A stretch of 64,000 nucleotides of DNA from Chitinophagales bacterium (GTDB lineage: Bacteria; Bacteroidota; Bacteroidia; Chitinophagales; Chitinophagaceae). The notes beneath the pieces are model-generated. The model saw nothing but the letters and a program-made list of their open reading frames with translations, had not been told where the DNA came from and ran no database searches. Shown one piece after another: positions 35,553 to 44,588 of this stretch (positions are counted from its first letter, which is position 1; each line of letters begins with the position of its first letter). The position numbers and the translations under genes were made by a program. Location: positions 32,000 to 95,999 of the forward strand of contig JAURJU010000092.1 in the NCBI GenBank assembly GCA_030832085.1, written 5' to 3'.

Positions 35553-37022
35553 TTATTCGCCTTTTTCCTTCAATGCCATTCCCAATGCTTCCACCTGCGG
35601 TGGGATGTTTTTGGTCAGCATTCCTGCACCAATAAATACGATGGCTGAAACCATGGTGGGCAGCCCAACCTCCAGCGCCAGGTTTTCCAGGTCAATGTTT
35701 TTTATGATGACAAAGGCCAACAAGCCGGCTACAATGGATGCAATGGCAGCTTTTGGCCCGGATCTTTTAAAGGTGGGCAGCAGGCCAAACAACAATGGCA
35801 TGGATGTTGGTCCGAGCAATGCTGCAAACCAGTTGACGATGAGCCCCAGCACGCCCCCGAACCGCTCATGGTTGAGTGCAATGAGCATCGTGGCCAGGGT
35901 GAAAACAAAAGTCGCTGTCCTGGCAGTATGCAATGCATATTTATCACTGCTGAATTTTGTTGAAATGACGGGAAGGATATCGCGTGTGATGACCGCCGCA
36001 ACGGTGTTGACATCTGAAGAAGTCATCCCCATGGTTGCAGCAAACAAGGATGCAATCACCAGTCCGATCATCCCCACTGGCAGTATTTCAATCATCAACC
36101 TGCCATAAGATTCAGCAGGGATGGTTGTTGCAGGCAACAACAATGGGGCTGCCCACATAGGGAAAAACAGGATCAGGGGCCAGATCAGGTACAAGAGGCC
36201 AGACAGCCATGCGGCCTTAGCAGCTTCCTTTTCACTGGGTGAAGAAATGTAGCGGGTAGCCAAGCTCCAGCTGCCCCCATTGTAACTCAGGAAATAAAGG
36301 AAAAACATGACCAACACAAATCCCATTGAGTAGGGTTCAGTGAAAACTGCATGGTGTTGTGGTGGAAGCTGTTCCCAGACACCGGTGATGGAAGATGTTC
36401 CGCCCAACTTGTTCACCACCAAAACAAACATCACAATCCCCCCCAGGACCTGCACAATGAATTGGATAAAGTCGGTGATGATCACACCCCATAGTCCTCC
36501 AAACGTAACATAGACAAGGGTTACAATTCCAGAAATGAGAATGCCCGTTTCCATGGGGATTCCTGCCACCACTTTCAGGAGAATCCCGATTGCGGCCCAT
36601 TTTGCACCCACATCAAATACCTTGAGCAGCACCCCGTTCCAGGCAACGATTTGTTGTGTCAAAAGATTGTAGCGGATCTTGAGGTATTCGAGGGGCGACT
36701 GAATTTGGAATTTCTTTCGCAAACGAACCCAATACACCGGAAAAACGCCAGCAGCGGCAATGATTGCAACAGCAACCGGAAATGCCCACCAGACATACAT
36801 GGTAAATCCATGGGTGAAGGCAACTGCGGCATAGGCAACAAATACTGCGCCACTGTGGCCAGAAACATGGTGAGAAATGCCCGCCAGCCACCAGGGCAGC
36901 TTTCCGCCTGCTACAAAATAATCTTCCGCGTTCCTGCTCCTGAAATAGGACATGATGCCCACAGCAATCATGCTCAAGAAAAAAAGGGCAATGACAAGAA
37001 GATCAATCGAATGCAACGCCAT
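35553..37022 (-). CDS. Sodium:solute symporter (SSS family)
   Basis: About 489 residues with 13 or so membrane segments. SIDLLVIALFFLSMIAVGIMSYFRSRNAEDYFVAGGKLPWWLAG is the typical SSS N-terminus, and the sodium-site region LFAATMGMTSSDVNTVAAVITRDI is well preserved. SSS members carry sugars, sialic acids or amino acids together with Na+. Here the likely cargo is an amino sugar or related monosaccharide because of the NagB-like and MocA-like genes that follow and the neighbouring sialic acid operon. Start at 37022 (MALHSIDLL) is chosen over 37028. Confidence 0.9.
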   Translation of the reverse strand: MALHSIDLLVIALFFLSMIAVGIMSYFRSRNAEDYFVAGGKLPWWLAGISHHVSGHSGAVFVAYAAVAFTHGFTMYVWWAFPVAVAIIAAAGVFPVYWVRLRKKFQIQSPLEYLKIRYNLLTQQIVAWNGVLLKVFDVGAKWAAIGILLKVVAGIPMETGILISGIVTLVYVTFGGLWGVIITDFIQFIVQVLGGIVMFVLVVNKLGGTSSITGVWEQLPPQHHAVFTEPYSMGFVLVMFFLYFLSYNGGSWSLATRYISSPSEKEAAKAAWLSGLLYLIWPLILFFPMWAAPLLLPATTIPAESYGRLMIEILPVGMIGLVIASLFAATMGMTSSDVNTVAAVITRDILPVISTKFSSDKYALHTARTATFVFTLATMLIALNHERFGGVLGLIVNWFAALLGPTSMPLLFGLLPTFKRSGPKAAIASIVAGLLAFVIIKNIDLENLALEVGLPTMVSAIVFIGAGMLTKNIPPQVEALGMALKEKGE

Positions 37023-37275
37023 GAACAAGGCCTAGGCCATTTGATGAATTATGCTTTTAAAGATAAAGCATATCACCTGCCCATCCAGGGAAAAGTTTTC
37101 CCAAATCACTGCTGTTGAGGTGCTTCTTGATCCTGGACAGGTCGGTTCTTTTCATGTGAAGCCCATTACAAACCAATTAATTTGTTGCACGCATTTGGTG
37201 AAACATTTATTTTTTGTCCCCTTCTGTTTTCAATGGGGTGCAACAGCACTAAGATCGACGATACAATTATAGCGA

Positions 37276-37307
37276 TTTGGCGCTTCCCATGGTTGTGGAT
37301 ACTTTTG
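37276..37307 (+). promoter_or_regulatory. Promoter of the SulP transporter gene
   Basis: TTTG at 37276-37279, a 20-bp spacer and TACTTTTG at 37300-37307 match the Bacteroidota promoter consensus exactly. The transcription start would be at or one base before the ATG at 37313, so the mRNA should be leaderless; this rules out the earlier in-frame codon at 37277, which lies inside the promoter. Confidence 0.7.
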
Positions 37308-37312
37308 TAAAT

Positions 37313-38824
37313 ATGAAGCCCCAGAAACCTGAAAGCGGATTTACATTCAAATACATCAAAGACGACCTTCCGGCTGGTATTGTCGTTTTCTTGGTTGCGT
37401 TGCCGCTCTGCCTGGGCATTGCCCTCGCCTCTGGTGCTCCCCTTTTTTCAGGTATCATTGCTGGAACTGTGGGCGGAATTGTCGTTGCATCCTTCAGCGG
37501 ATCAGCATTGAGTGTAAGTGGCCCAGCTGCCGGACTTAGTGTAATCGTTCTCAATGGCATAGCAAAGGTGGGAAGCTTTGAGGCGTTTTTACTGGCAGTC
37601 GTTTTGGCAGGGTTGATACAAATTGCATTGGGGTACTTGAAAGCTGGAAGCATAGCCTATTTTTTTCCTTCCAGTGTCATCAAAGGCATGCTTGCCGCAA
37701 TTGGCATTATCATGATTATCAAACAAATACCAGTTGCAATTGGTTATAAAAAAGCCACAGCATCCCATTTTCATGCAGGCGCAATGACCATATCGCTGAT
37801 TTCATTGTTGATCATGGTTGTTTGGGACCTTCCTGCAGTTAAAAAAATAGCCCTATTCAAGTGGATTCCGGGGGCACTGGTAGCTGTCGTGGTTGGCACG
37901 TTGTTGAACGGCTATTTGATCAACGCAAAACCGGAATGGGCTCTCGGTGCGGATATGCTGGTGCGCCTTCCCGTAGCTGCATCTGCAACTAATTTTATCA
38001 GCCAATTCACCTTACCAGACTTTTCGGCCTTCTCAAATTATCAAGTATACGTATTGGCATTTACCATTGCCATCATTGCCAGCATTGAGTCCTTGTTGAC
38101 GATAGAGGCAGCGGATAAATTGGACCCCAAAAAGAGAATTACCCCGGCCAACAGGGAACTCAAGGCACAGGGAATCGGCAACATGGTTTCCGGTCTTATC
38201 GGAGGGCTTCCTTTGACTGCGGTTATTGTAAGAACTTCTGCCAATATCAATGCAGGGGGGAAAACAAAATTATCACCCTTTATTGATGGTATGTTGCTCG
38301 CAATAAGTGTTATTGGATTGGCATCCTTGCTGAACAAAATCCCACTGGCCTGTTTGGCAGCAGTCTTGTTGGTGGTAGGGTACAAACTGGCCAACATTTC
38401 TCTTTTCCGATCCATGTACAAGAGGGGATGGGAACAATTTCTTCCCTTCATCTTCACCATTGTTGCCGTTCAGTTCTCTGATCTGCTGAAAGGAATTGCC
38501 ATGGGCATGTTGGTCTCTTTTTTTTATATCCTGCGCGCAAACCATCGCCGCGATTATCATATCCACCAATCTAAAAAAGAAGATGGCGGGAAGATTGAAA
38601 TCAAGCTTGCAGAAAACGTAACATTCATCAACAAGGGAAGCATTATCCGGAAACTATCGGAGTTGCCGGATGGATCTCATGTGCATATCGATGGCAGTGG
38701 CACGCATTATATCGACCTTGATGTTTTGGAAATCATCCATAATTTCAAGGAAATCGCCGCCCTCAAGAACATCCAACTTGAGTTGACGCAGATTCCCGTA
38801 TTTACGGGGACAACTGCACACTGA
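37313..38824 (+). CDS. SulP family anion transporter (sulfate/bicarbonate type)
   Basis: A 503-residue inner-membrane transporter. FKYIKDDLPAGIVVFLVALPLCLGIALASGAPLFSGIIAG and SGPAAGLSVIV are the SulP core signatures; ten or more membrane helices run to ~residue 420, and a short STAS-like domain (VTFINKGSIIRKLSELPDGSHVHIDGSG) completes the protein. Bacteroidota members of this type are usually thought to move bicarbonate or sulfate; substrate is not decidable here. The promoter fixes the start. The Nramp gene follows 75 bp downstream on the same strand. Confidence 0.9.
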   Translation: MKPQKPESGFTFKYIKDDLPAGIVVFLVALPLCLGIALASGAPLFSGIIAGTVGGIVVASFSGSALSVSGPAAGLSVIVLNGIAKVGSFEAFLLAVVLAGLIQIALGYLKAGSIAYFFPSSVIKGMLAAIGIIMIIKQIPVAIGYKKATASHFHAGAMTISLISLLIMVVWDLPAVKKIALFKWIPGALVAVVVGTLLNGYLINAKPEWALGADMLVRLPVAASATNFISQFTLPDFSAFSNYQVYVLAFTIAIIASIESLLTIEAADKLDPKKRITPANRELKAQGIGNMVSGLIGGLPLTAVIVRTSANINAGGKTKLSPFIDGMLLAISVIGLASLLNKIPLACLAAVLLVVGYKLANISLFRSMYKRGWEQFLPFIFTIVAVQFSDLLKGIAMGMLVSFFYILRANHRRDYHIHQSKKEDGGKIEIKLAENVTFINKGSIIRKLSELPDGSHVHIDGSGTHYIDLDVLEIIHNFKEIAALKNIQLELTQIPVFTGTTAH

Positions 38825-38899
38825 TTCAAAACTTTGGACATGTTCCTGGCAGGGTATGAAATACAACCATGAATTGGCCAGTTAAAATGATCGCAAGCC

Positions 38900-40780
38900 A
38901 TGAAACAGAAAAATGATGATTTTACCTCACTGGGAGATGTAAACCAAAGCATCGATACGACCAAGAAGCGGAAAGGCTGGAGGCGTGTGCTGGCCTTTTT
39001 TGGACCAGCCTATCTGGTCAGTGTCGGGTATATGGATCCGGGCAACTGGGCTACTGACCTGGCCGGAGGGAGCAAATTCGGATACCAACTCATTTGGGTC
39101 CTGCTGATGAGCAACCTGATGGCATTGTTGTTGCAAAGCCTTTCAGCGAGGCTGGGGATTGTGAGAGGAAGAGACCTTGCGCAGGCCAACCGTGAAACCT
39201 ATCCAAGGGCAGTGAACTTCGCCTTTTACCTGTTGGCAGAAGTTGCCATTGCAGCAACCGACCTCGCTGAAATACTGGGGATGGCCATCGGCATCCAATT
39301 GTTGACCGGTTTGCCCCTGATCTGGGGAGTTGGCCTCACTGTTGCAGACACCTTTCTTTTTTTGCTGCTGCAACGCCTGGGTATGCGCACCATGGAGGCT
39401 TTCATCATTTGCCTGGTAGGCATCATTGGCCTCAGTTTCCTTGCAGAAATGATCATTGCCAAGCCAGACATGGGTGAAGTGGTGAAAGGATTCATTCCAA
39501 GCATCCCCAATGAGGAAGCACTCTATATTGCCATTGGTATCATTGGAGCAACGGTCATGCCGCACAATTTATACCTGCATTCTGCACTCGTACAAACCAG
39601 GAAAATAAAAAGGGATGAAGCGGGCATCAGGCGGGTATTGAAATTGAATTTTATCGACAGCGCCATTGCCCTGAACCTTGCATTTTTTGTCAATGCCTTT
39701 ATCCTCATCTTGGCTGCAACTGTTTTTTACACAACAGGCCGGACCGATGTTGCAGAAATCAAACAGGCCCATGAGCTCTTGGCGCCGATGCTGGGCAGCA
39801 ATCTCGCTCCTGTTTTGTTTGCCATTGCCTTGATCGCCTCTGGGCAAAGCTCAACCATAACAGGCACACTGGCAGGACAAATTGTGATGGAAGGGTATTT
39901 GCACCTGCGGATTACGCCATGGGTGCGCAGGTTGCTCACCAGGCTTGTGGCCATCGTCCCTGCCATTGCTGTGATCCTCATCAACGGAGAAAACAATATT
40001 GACAAACTATTGGTGTTCAGCCAAGTGGTCTTGAGTCTGCAACTGGGTTTTGCGATCATACCCCTCATCCATTTTACCAGCGACAAGAAAACCATGGGAA
40101 CTTTTGCCATCAAACCTTTGATCATTGTATTGGCTACCCTCATCACCCTGGTGCTGGTCTATTTGAACATCAGGATGGTCTATGAGCAGACCCTCACATT
40201 TTTTACAAGCTCAGATTCAGTGTTCTGGAAATCCATGGTCATCATCGCAGGTGTTGCATACATCAGCCTGCTGTTGATTGCCATTTTCTATCCACTGATG
40301 GGCAAGACCGCCAAAGAAACGGTCAAACTTCATCCTGAAGCAGAAAAATTATACAACATCATCATCCCTTCTTATGCGAGGGTTGCCGTTGCGCTCGACT
40401 TCAGCAAAAATGACCATAAACTGATTGCACATGCACTAGGGCAGGGAGGGAAGGACAGCACCTATCTCATGATCCATGTGGTTGAAAGCCCTGCCACCAG
40501 GGTGATTGGAGAAGATGCTGATGACTTGGAGACAAGAAAGGACCAACTGCGCATGGAAGGCTATGTGGAAGAACTGAAAGAACAAGGCTACAATGCCATT
40601 GGTTTGCTGGGGTTTGATGGCAGGGTCAAGGAAATTGTGCGACTCGTCAAGGAACGTCATGCGGACATCCTTATCATCGGCGCACACGGACATACGGGCC
40701 TAAAAGATGTGGTCTATGGAGAAACCGTAGAAGCCGTGCGGCATGGATTGAAAATTCCTGTGTTGGTGGTGAATGTATAA
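38900..40780 (+). CDS. Nramp divalent-metal transporter fused to a UspA domain
   Basis: A 626-residue fusion. Residues ~25-450 form an Nramp (MntH-like) transporter with the metal-site motif DPGNW (GYMDPGNWATDLAGG) and MPHNLYLHS, which carry the ligand residues Asp, Asn and Met-type partners in this family. Residues ~486-626 form a universal stress protein domain with the nucleotide-binding motif G-A-H-G-H-T-G...YGETVE. It should import Mn2+ or Fe2+ driven by protons; the cytosolic Usp domain may sense ATP or stress. Such fusions are known in Bacteroidota. The sialidase-like gene follows after 12 bp. Confidence 0.92.
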   Translation: MKQKNDDFTSLGDVNQSIDTTKKRKGWRRVLAFFGPAYLVSVGYMDPGNWATDLAGGSKFGYQLIWVLLMSNLMALLLQSLSARLGIVRGRDLAQANRETYPRAVNFAFYLLAEVAIAATDLAEILGMAIGIQLLTGLPLIWGVGLTVADTFLFLLLQRLGMRTMEAFIICLVGIIGLSFLAEMIIAKPDMGEVVKGFIPSIPNEEALYIAIGIIGATVMPHNLYLHSALVQTRKIKRDEAGIRRVLKLNFIDSAIALNLAFFVNAFILILAATVFYTTGRTDVAEIKQAHELLAPMLGSNLAPVLFAIALIASGQSSTITGTLAGQIVMEGYLHLRITPWVRRLLTRLVAIVPAIAVILINGENNIDKLLVFSQVVLSLQLGFAIIPLIHFTSDKKTMGTFAIKPLIIVLATLITLVLVYLNIRMVYEQTLTFFTSSDSVFWKSMVIIAGVAYISLLLIAIFYPLMGKTAKETVKLHPEAEKLYNIIIPSYARVAVALDFSKNDHKLIAHALGQGGKDSTYLMIHVVESPATRVIGEDADDLETRKDQLRMEGYVEELKEQGYNAIGLLGFDGRVKEIVRLVKERHADILIIGAHGHTGLKDVVYGETVEAVRHGLKIPVLVVNV

Positions 40781-40792
40781 AAAGCGTTGCAC

Positions 40793-41875
40793 ATGAAATC
40801 AATATTTGTTTTTTTATCCTTCTTTGTGGTTGCCCCAGTTGTTGCACAGGTGCAACGCATCAGCATCCCTTCCGCAGAAAGAAAGGGCATTGTTGCGGAT
40901 CAATTTATATACGAAACAGCGCCTTTCCCTGAATGCCATGCATCCACCATTGTTGAAACACCTAAAGGCCTTGTGGCTGCATGGTTTGGTGGAACGAAAG
41001 AGGGATACAGGGATGTCAACATCTATACCAGCACTTACAGAAAAGGGAAATGGTCAACTCCTGCATTGGCTGCTGATGGTTTTATCAATGACTCAACACG
41101 CTACGCTTGTTACAATCCCGTTTTGTTTCTTGCAGAAAACAAAGAACTCTTGCTTTTTTACAAGATCGGGCCCTATGTGCAGGGCTGGACGGGGTGGATG
41201 AAAAGATCTAAAGACAATGGTTTGACATGGAGCAAGGCAGAAGCATTGCCTGATGGCATCCTGGGGCCGATCCGCAATCAGCCTTATTTGTCGGATGGGC
41301 TGTTGATTTGTCCGTCCAGCACAGAAAAAGGCGGCTGGAAAGTGCATTTTGAATTTACGCCAGACAATGGCAGGACCTGGAGCAAGGGGCCGGATTTGAA
41401 TGATGCCCATCCCATCACAGGCATTCAGCCTGCAATACTTCGGCATGACACATCCACCTTGCAAGCACTCTGCAGGAGCCAAAACCGGACCATCAACGAA
41501 ACCTGGAGCCATGATAATGGAAGAAACTGGACTCCATTGCGACAAACAGAAATGCCCAACAACAATTCTGGCATCGATGCCATCACACTCAAAGATGGAA
41601 GACACTTGTTGGTGTACAACAATGTAAAACCACCAGATTCAGAGAAAGAAGGATGGGGTGGTCGGTCTCCCCTGAATGTTGCCATTTCCAATGATGGAAA
41701 ACATTGGGAACCGTATGCGATCCTTGAAAATGAACCAGGTGCTGAATTTTCCTATCCCTTTGTCATTCAAACAAAAGATGGAAAAATTCACATCACCTAT
41801 ACGTGGAAAAGAAAGAAAATAAAGCATGTTATCTTAACTGCCCCGAAGCCCATTGAACGCCCAACAAAGATTTGA
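40793..41875 (+). CDS. Exported sialidase-like BNR-repeat protein
   Basis: A 360-residue exported propeller protein (signal peptide KSIFVFLSFFVVAPVVAQ). Asp-box turns (SKDNGLTWS, TPDNGRTWS, SHDNGRNWT) place it in the sialidase superfamily, but the RIP motif of GH33 is absent and the N-terminus FPECHASTIVETPKG matches the predicted-neuraminidase family COG4692-like proteins, whose activity is often not sialidase. Another glycosidase activity is possible. It lies 12 bp after the Nramp gene, an odd operon partner. Its last 47 bp overlap the end of the convergent TolC gene. Confidence 0.82.
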   Translation: MKSIFVFLSFFVVAPVVAQVQRISIPSAERKGIVADQFIYETAPFPECHASTIVETPKGLVAAWFGGTKEGYRDVNIYTSTYRKGKWSTPALAADGFINDSTRYACYNPVLFLAENKELLLFYKIGPYVQGWTGWMKRSKDNGLTWSKAEALPDGILGPIRNQPYLSDGLLICPSSTEKGGWKVHFEFTPDNGRTWSKGPDLNDAHPITGIQPAILRHDTSTLQALCRSQNRTINETWSHDNGRNWTPLRQTEMPNNNSGIDAITLKDGRHLLVYNNVKPPDSEKEGWGGRSPLNVAISNDGKHWEPYAILENEPGAEFSYPFVIQTKDGKIHITYTWKRKKIKHVILTAPKPIERPTKI

Positions 41876-43241
41876 AGAATTTGGTCTTGAGTTCAGCCAG
41901 TTTTTGACGGGTTTCCAGCAACTTGAGTTCCCTGGCATTGACAAGAAACATGCTGCTTTCTCCAATGGAAAATTTTGATTCTTCTGCCTTCAGCAACAGA
42001 GACTGGTTTCTCAAATTGTCCTGAAACAACAATGACTGTGTTTGTAGCGCGAGGACATCGTTGAAGCTGGATTTTACCTTGTTCTCTATCTCAAGCCTTG
42101 TCTGTCTTGTCTTGTAATCCACATCAGCCAGTTTGATTTTTGCCTTGCTGTACTCACCCCTGGCTTCCCGCTGTAACAAGGGCAACCCAAATGTGACACC
42201 ATACTTGTAGTTGTTCTCAAACAATGGCTGTGCAAAGAGTTTATTGATACCATATCCCTTGTTGAGAAAATTATAATTCAAATCAAGTGTTGGCAGCAAG
42301 CCCTGAAATTTTGCCCTTCGGTCCACTTCCAATACATCTTGCTTGTAACCCAGGGACATCAGTTTGGGATGAGACTGCATTGCCTGAGCAATGGCATCAG
42401 CCAGCACTGGCAGTGGATATTCCTTGATCAACACAAGGTTCCAGGAAGAATCAGGCACTACATCTTCAGACAATTCATACGGTGCGTCATCATCTTTCCA
42501 CAGGAAATTACTCAACTCAAGACGCTGGCGCTGCAACTCAAGCCAGGCCTGTGCCTGCATGACCTGAAAGCCTTGTAACTGTGCCAATGACTCTGTGGTA
42601 TCAATAGCGGCCCTGTCTCCTGATGCATAGGCACGTTTTACAAATTCAAACCGCTTGGTATTGTTGTTCGTGGTTTCTGTAAGGATGGTGTATACCTGGT
42701 GCGCTGCTGTCCATTTCCAATAGGCATCGACCGCATCGTAAAGCAGATCTGCAATTTGCTGCAGCTGATCCTGTCTGCTCATTTGAACAAGCAGTTTCGA
42801 TTGCTGCACAGCTGCCCTTCTTTTGTCAAACAACAACCCCTTCAATACTGGAATGGAAATGCCCGCATAGGTGCTCTTTCCTGCAGTGGTAATCGGATCA
42901 AGTCGGTCTCCGGTATTGTTTTCAAATCCAGCTTTGATATCAACACCAAACCATGTGGGTATTTTCAGTTCGGGATTGGAATAAAAATAATAGTTCTTTC
43001 CGTCAAAGCTTTTCTTTTCGTTGCGCAGATAGAAAGAAGGATCAAAAACTCCCCTTGAGGCCTGGAGTGAAGCCCTGGCAAGATCAACCTCGAGTTTTGC
43101 CTGTTTGGCAACAGGATGAAATTTTCTGATGATGTCCATTGTATTCTCCAGGGACAAAACTTTTGGTTGGGAGAATAAATTTTCCGCATGAGCTATCGTC
43201 AGCAAGAATAGAACAGATTTCAATATGGCTCGCCTGATCAT
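41829..43241 (-). CDS. TolC-family outer-membrane efflux protein
   Basis: A 470-residue exported protein with a signal peptide (RAILKSVLFLLTIAHAENLFSQ) and the TolC/OEP coiled-coil repeats, for example VKQAKLEVDLARASLQASRGVFDPSF and KIKLADVDYKTRQTRLEIENKVKSSFNDVLALQTQ. It should form the outer-membrane duct of the secretion system encoded with the HlyD-like and ABC genes; its start overlaps the HlyD stop by four bases. The overlap of its 3' end with the sialidase-like gene on the other strand is 47 bp. Confidence 0.9.
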   Translation of the reverse strand: MIRRAILKSVLFLLTIAHAENLFSQPKVLSLENTMDIIRKFHPVAKQAKLEVDLARASLQASRGVFDPSFYLRNEKKSFDGKNYYFYSNPELKIPTWFGVDIKAGFENNTGDRLDPITTAGKSTYAGISIPVLKGLLFDKRRAAVQQSKLLVQMSRQDQLQQIADLLYDAVDAYWKWTAAHQVYTILTETTNNNTKRFEFVKRAYASGDRAAIDTTESLAQLQGFQVMQAQAWLELQRQRLELSNFLWKDDDAPYELSEDVVPDSSWNLVLIKEYPLPVLADAIAQAMQSHPKLMSLGYKQDVLEVDRRAKFQGLLPTLDLNYNFLNKGYGINKLFAQPLFENNYKYGVTFGLPLLQREARGEYSKAKIKLADVDYKTRQTRLEIENKVKSSFNDVLALQTQSLLFQDNLRNQSLLLKAEESKFSIGESSMFLVNARELKLLETRQKLAELKTKFFKSLLGVQWASGQLR

Positions 43242-44587
43242 TTGTTGTTCTTGGTCTTTTCTTTTCCTTTGGATGGTTGATAAAACTCGGGGGGGAACCC
43301 ATTGATCTGCCGCCAGAGCTCATACCAAATGCTGACATTTTTCAACAAGGCAAACCCTTGGACACCAGCCCCCAGCTTGAGTGCTGTGGGCCATTTTTTT
43401 TCTGTTTGCACCGGCACCACCAGCATCCTGAATTTACCATTTTCACTTCTGTTGGTTTCAACAGCAATCACTTCTCCTACAAAGGTTCCATAGCTTGCCT
43501 GGGGCCATCCGGAAAAAACAATGGCAGGAAATCCATCAAATTGAAGGCGTACCTGTTGGCCTTTCTCTACCAAAACAAGGTCCATCGGTTGCACATAGAG
43601 TTCTACGGCCTGATCGATTTTATTGGGAACAATCTCAACAATCATCTCCCCTTCCTTAACCATTTCATTGATCCCTGATTTTTTTGCCTTTACAATTTGC
43701 CCGCTTTGTGGAGCAATCATCCAGCGCTGGCTTCCCCTGATGGCATAGTTGGCCAACTGATTCTGGTTCTTTGCGACCTCACCATCTGTAGCAGCAACCT
43801 CGCTGCGGGCCGCTGCAATTTCTCCTTTTGCCTTGAAAATCTTGTCTGCCGCATCCTGCCTTACTGTGCTCATTTCGATGCGACAAATGGTGATGTCCTG
43901 TCTCGTGTTCTGAAGTTTTAGCTGCTTCTCCGTGAGTAAGGCCAAGGCCTTGTTGTAATGTGCTGTACGTCGTTCAAACTCAGTCAATGCGATAATACCC
44001 TCACTGAACATCTGTTTTGCACGGTTCAATTGTTGAACGGCAATCCCATGATCAATTTCAGCAGAGACCACTTCTGCACTGTCACTGGTCACTTTTCTCC
44101 TGAGCTGTTCCAATTTGTTGTCCAATGCATTCAGCTTCAGGTTGCGCGACATTTCCATGGCTTCTACCTGACTTGCCGTCGCACTGATTTTATCGTTATA
44201 AAATACAATTTTCTTTTGCTTTGCTTCGAGCTGCTCTTCTGTTCTTTGCACCAATTTTGGATCAAGGTAATCATCCTTCACATCTGCCAACTGCACAATG
44301 GTATCACCCTTCCTGACAAAATCACCCTCTTTGACCCACCACTTGATGATGCGTCCCGGGATGATGGTATTCATTTCCTGGGGGCGCTGATCCTGATAAA
44401 GCGTAGTGACCGTACCACTGGTATTGATGTTTTGCGTCCAGGGCAAAAACATCATGATCACCAGAAAAACAAAAAATCCCCAAAACCAATAGCGCACCTT
44501 GCTGATCTTTTCAGCACGGTATATTTTTTTAATGGATTGAGGACTAAACCCCGTTTGGTTAAAAATTGTATCGGTAAGATTTTTCAT
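43238..44587 (-). CDS. HlyD-family membrane fusion protein
   Basis: A 449-residue periplasmic adaptor. One N-terminal membrane helix (WFWGFFVFLVIMMFLPW, ~residues 33-49) is followed by a split lipoyl domain (GRIIKWWVKEGDFVRKGDTIVQL and SGQIVKAKKSGINEMVKEGEMIVEIVP), a long alpha-helical hairpin (~130-265, heptad-rich) and a C-terminal beta-barrel. This is the layout of type I secretion adaptors. One base separates it from the ABC gene upstream and four bases overlap TolC downstream. Confidence 0.92.
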   Translation of the reverse strand: MKNLTDTIFNQTGFSPQSIKKIYRAEKISKVRYWFWGFFVFLVIMMFLPWTQNINTSGTVTTLYQDQRPQEMNTIIPGRIIKWWVKEGDFVRKGDTIVQLADVKDDYLDPKLVQRTEEQLEAKQKKIVFYNDKISATASQVEAMEMSRNLKLNALDNKLEQLRRKVTSDSAEVVSAEIDHGIAVQQLNRAKQMFSEGIIALTEFERRTAHYNKALALLTEKQLKLQNTRQDITICRIEMSTVRQDAADKIFKAKGEIAAARSEVAATDGEVAKNQNQLANYAIRGSQRWMIAPQSGQIVKAKKSGINEMVKEGEMIVEIVPNKIDQAVELYVQPMDLVLVEKGQQVRLQFDGFPAIVFSGWPQASYGTFVGEVIAVETNRSENGKFRMLVVPVQTEKKWPTALKLGAGVQGFALLKNVSIWYELWRQINGFPPEFYQPSKGKEKTKNNK

Positions 44588-44588
44588 A

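Noticed and set aside
37029..37038. Palindrome GGCCTAGGCC just upstream of the symporter start
   Set aside because: Ten bases with no repeat elsewhere noticed and no partner site; a chance palindrome is likely.
40793..41875. Second canonical GH33 sialidase
   Set aside because: Asp-boxes are present but the RIP motif is not, so the gene is described only as sialidase-like.
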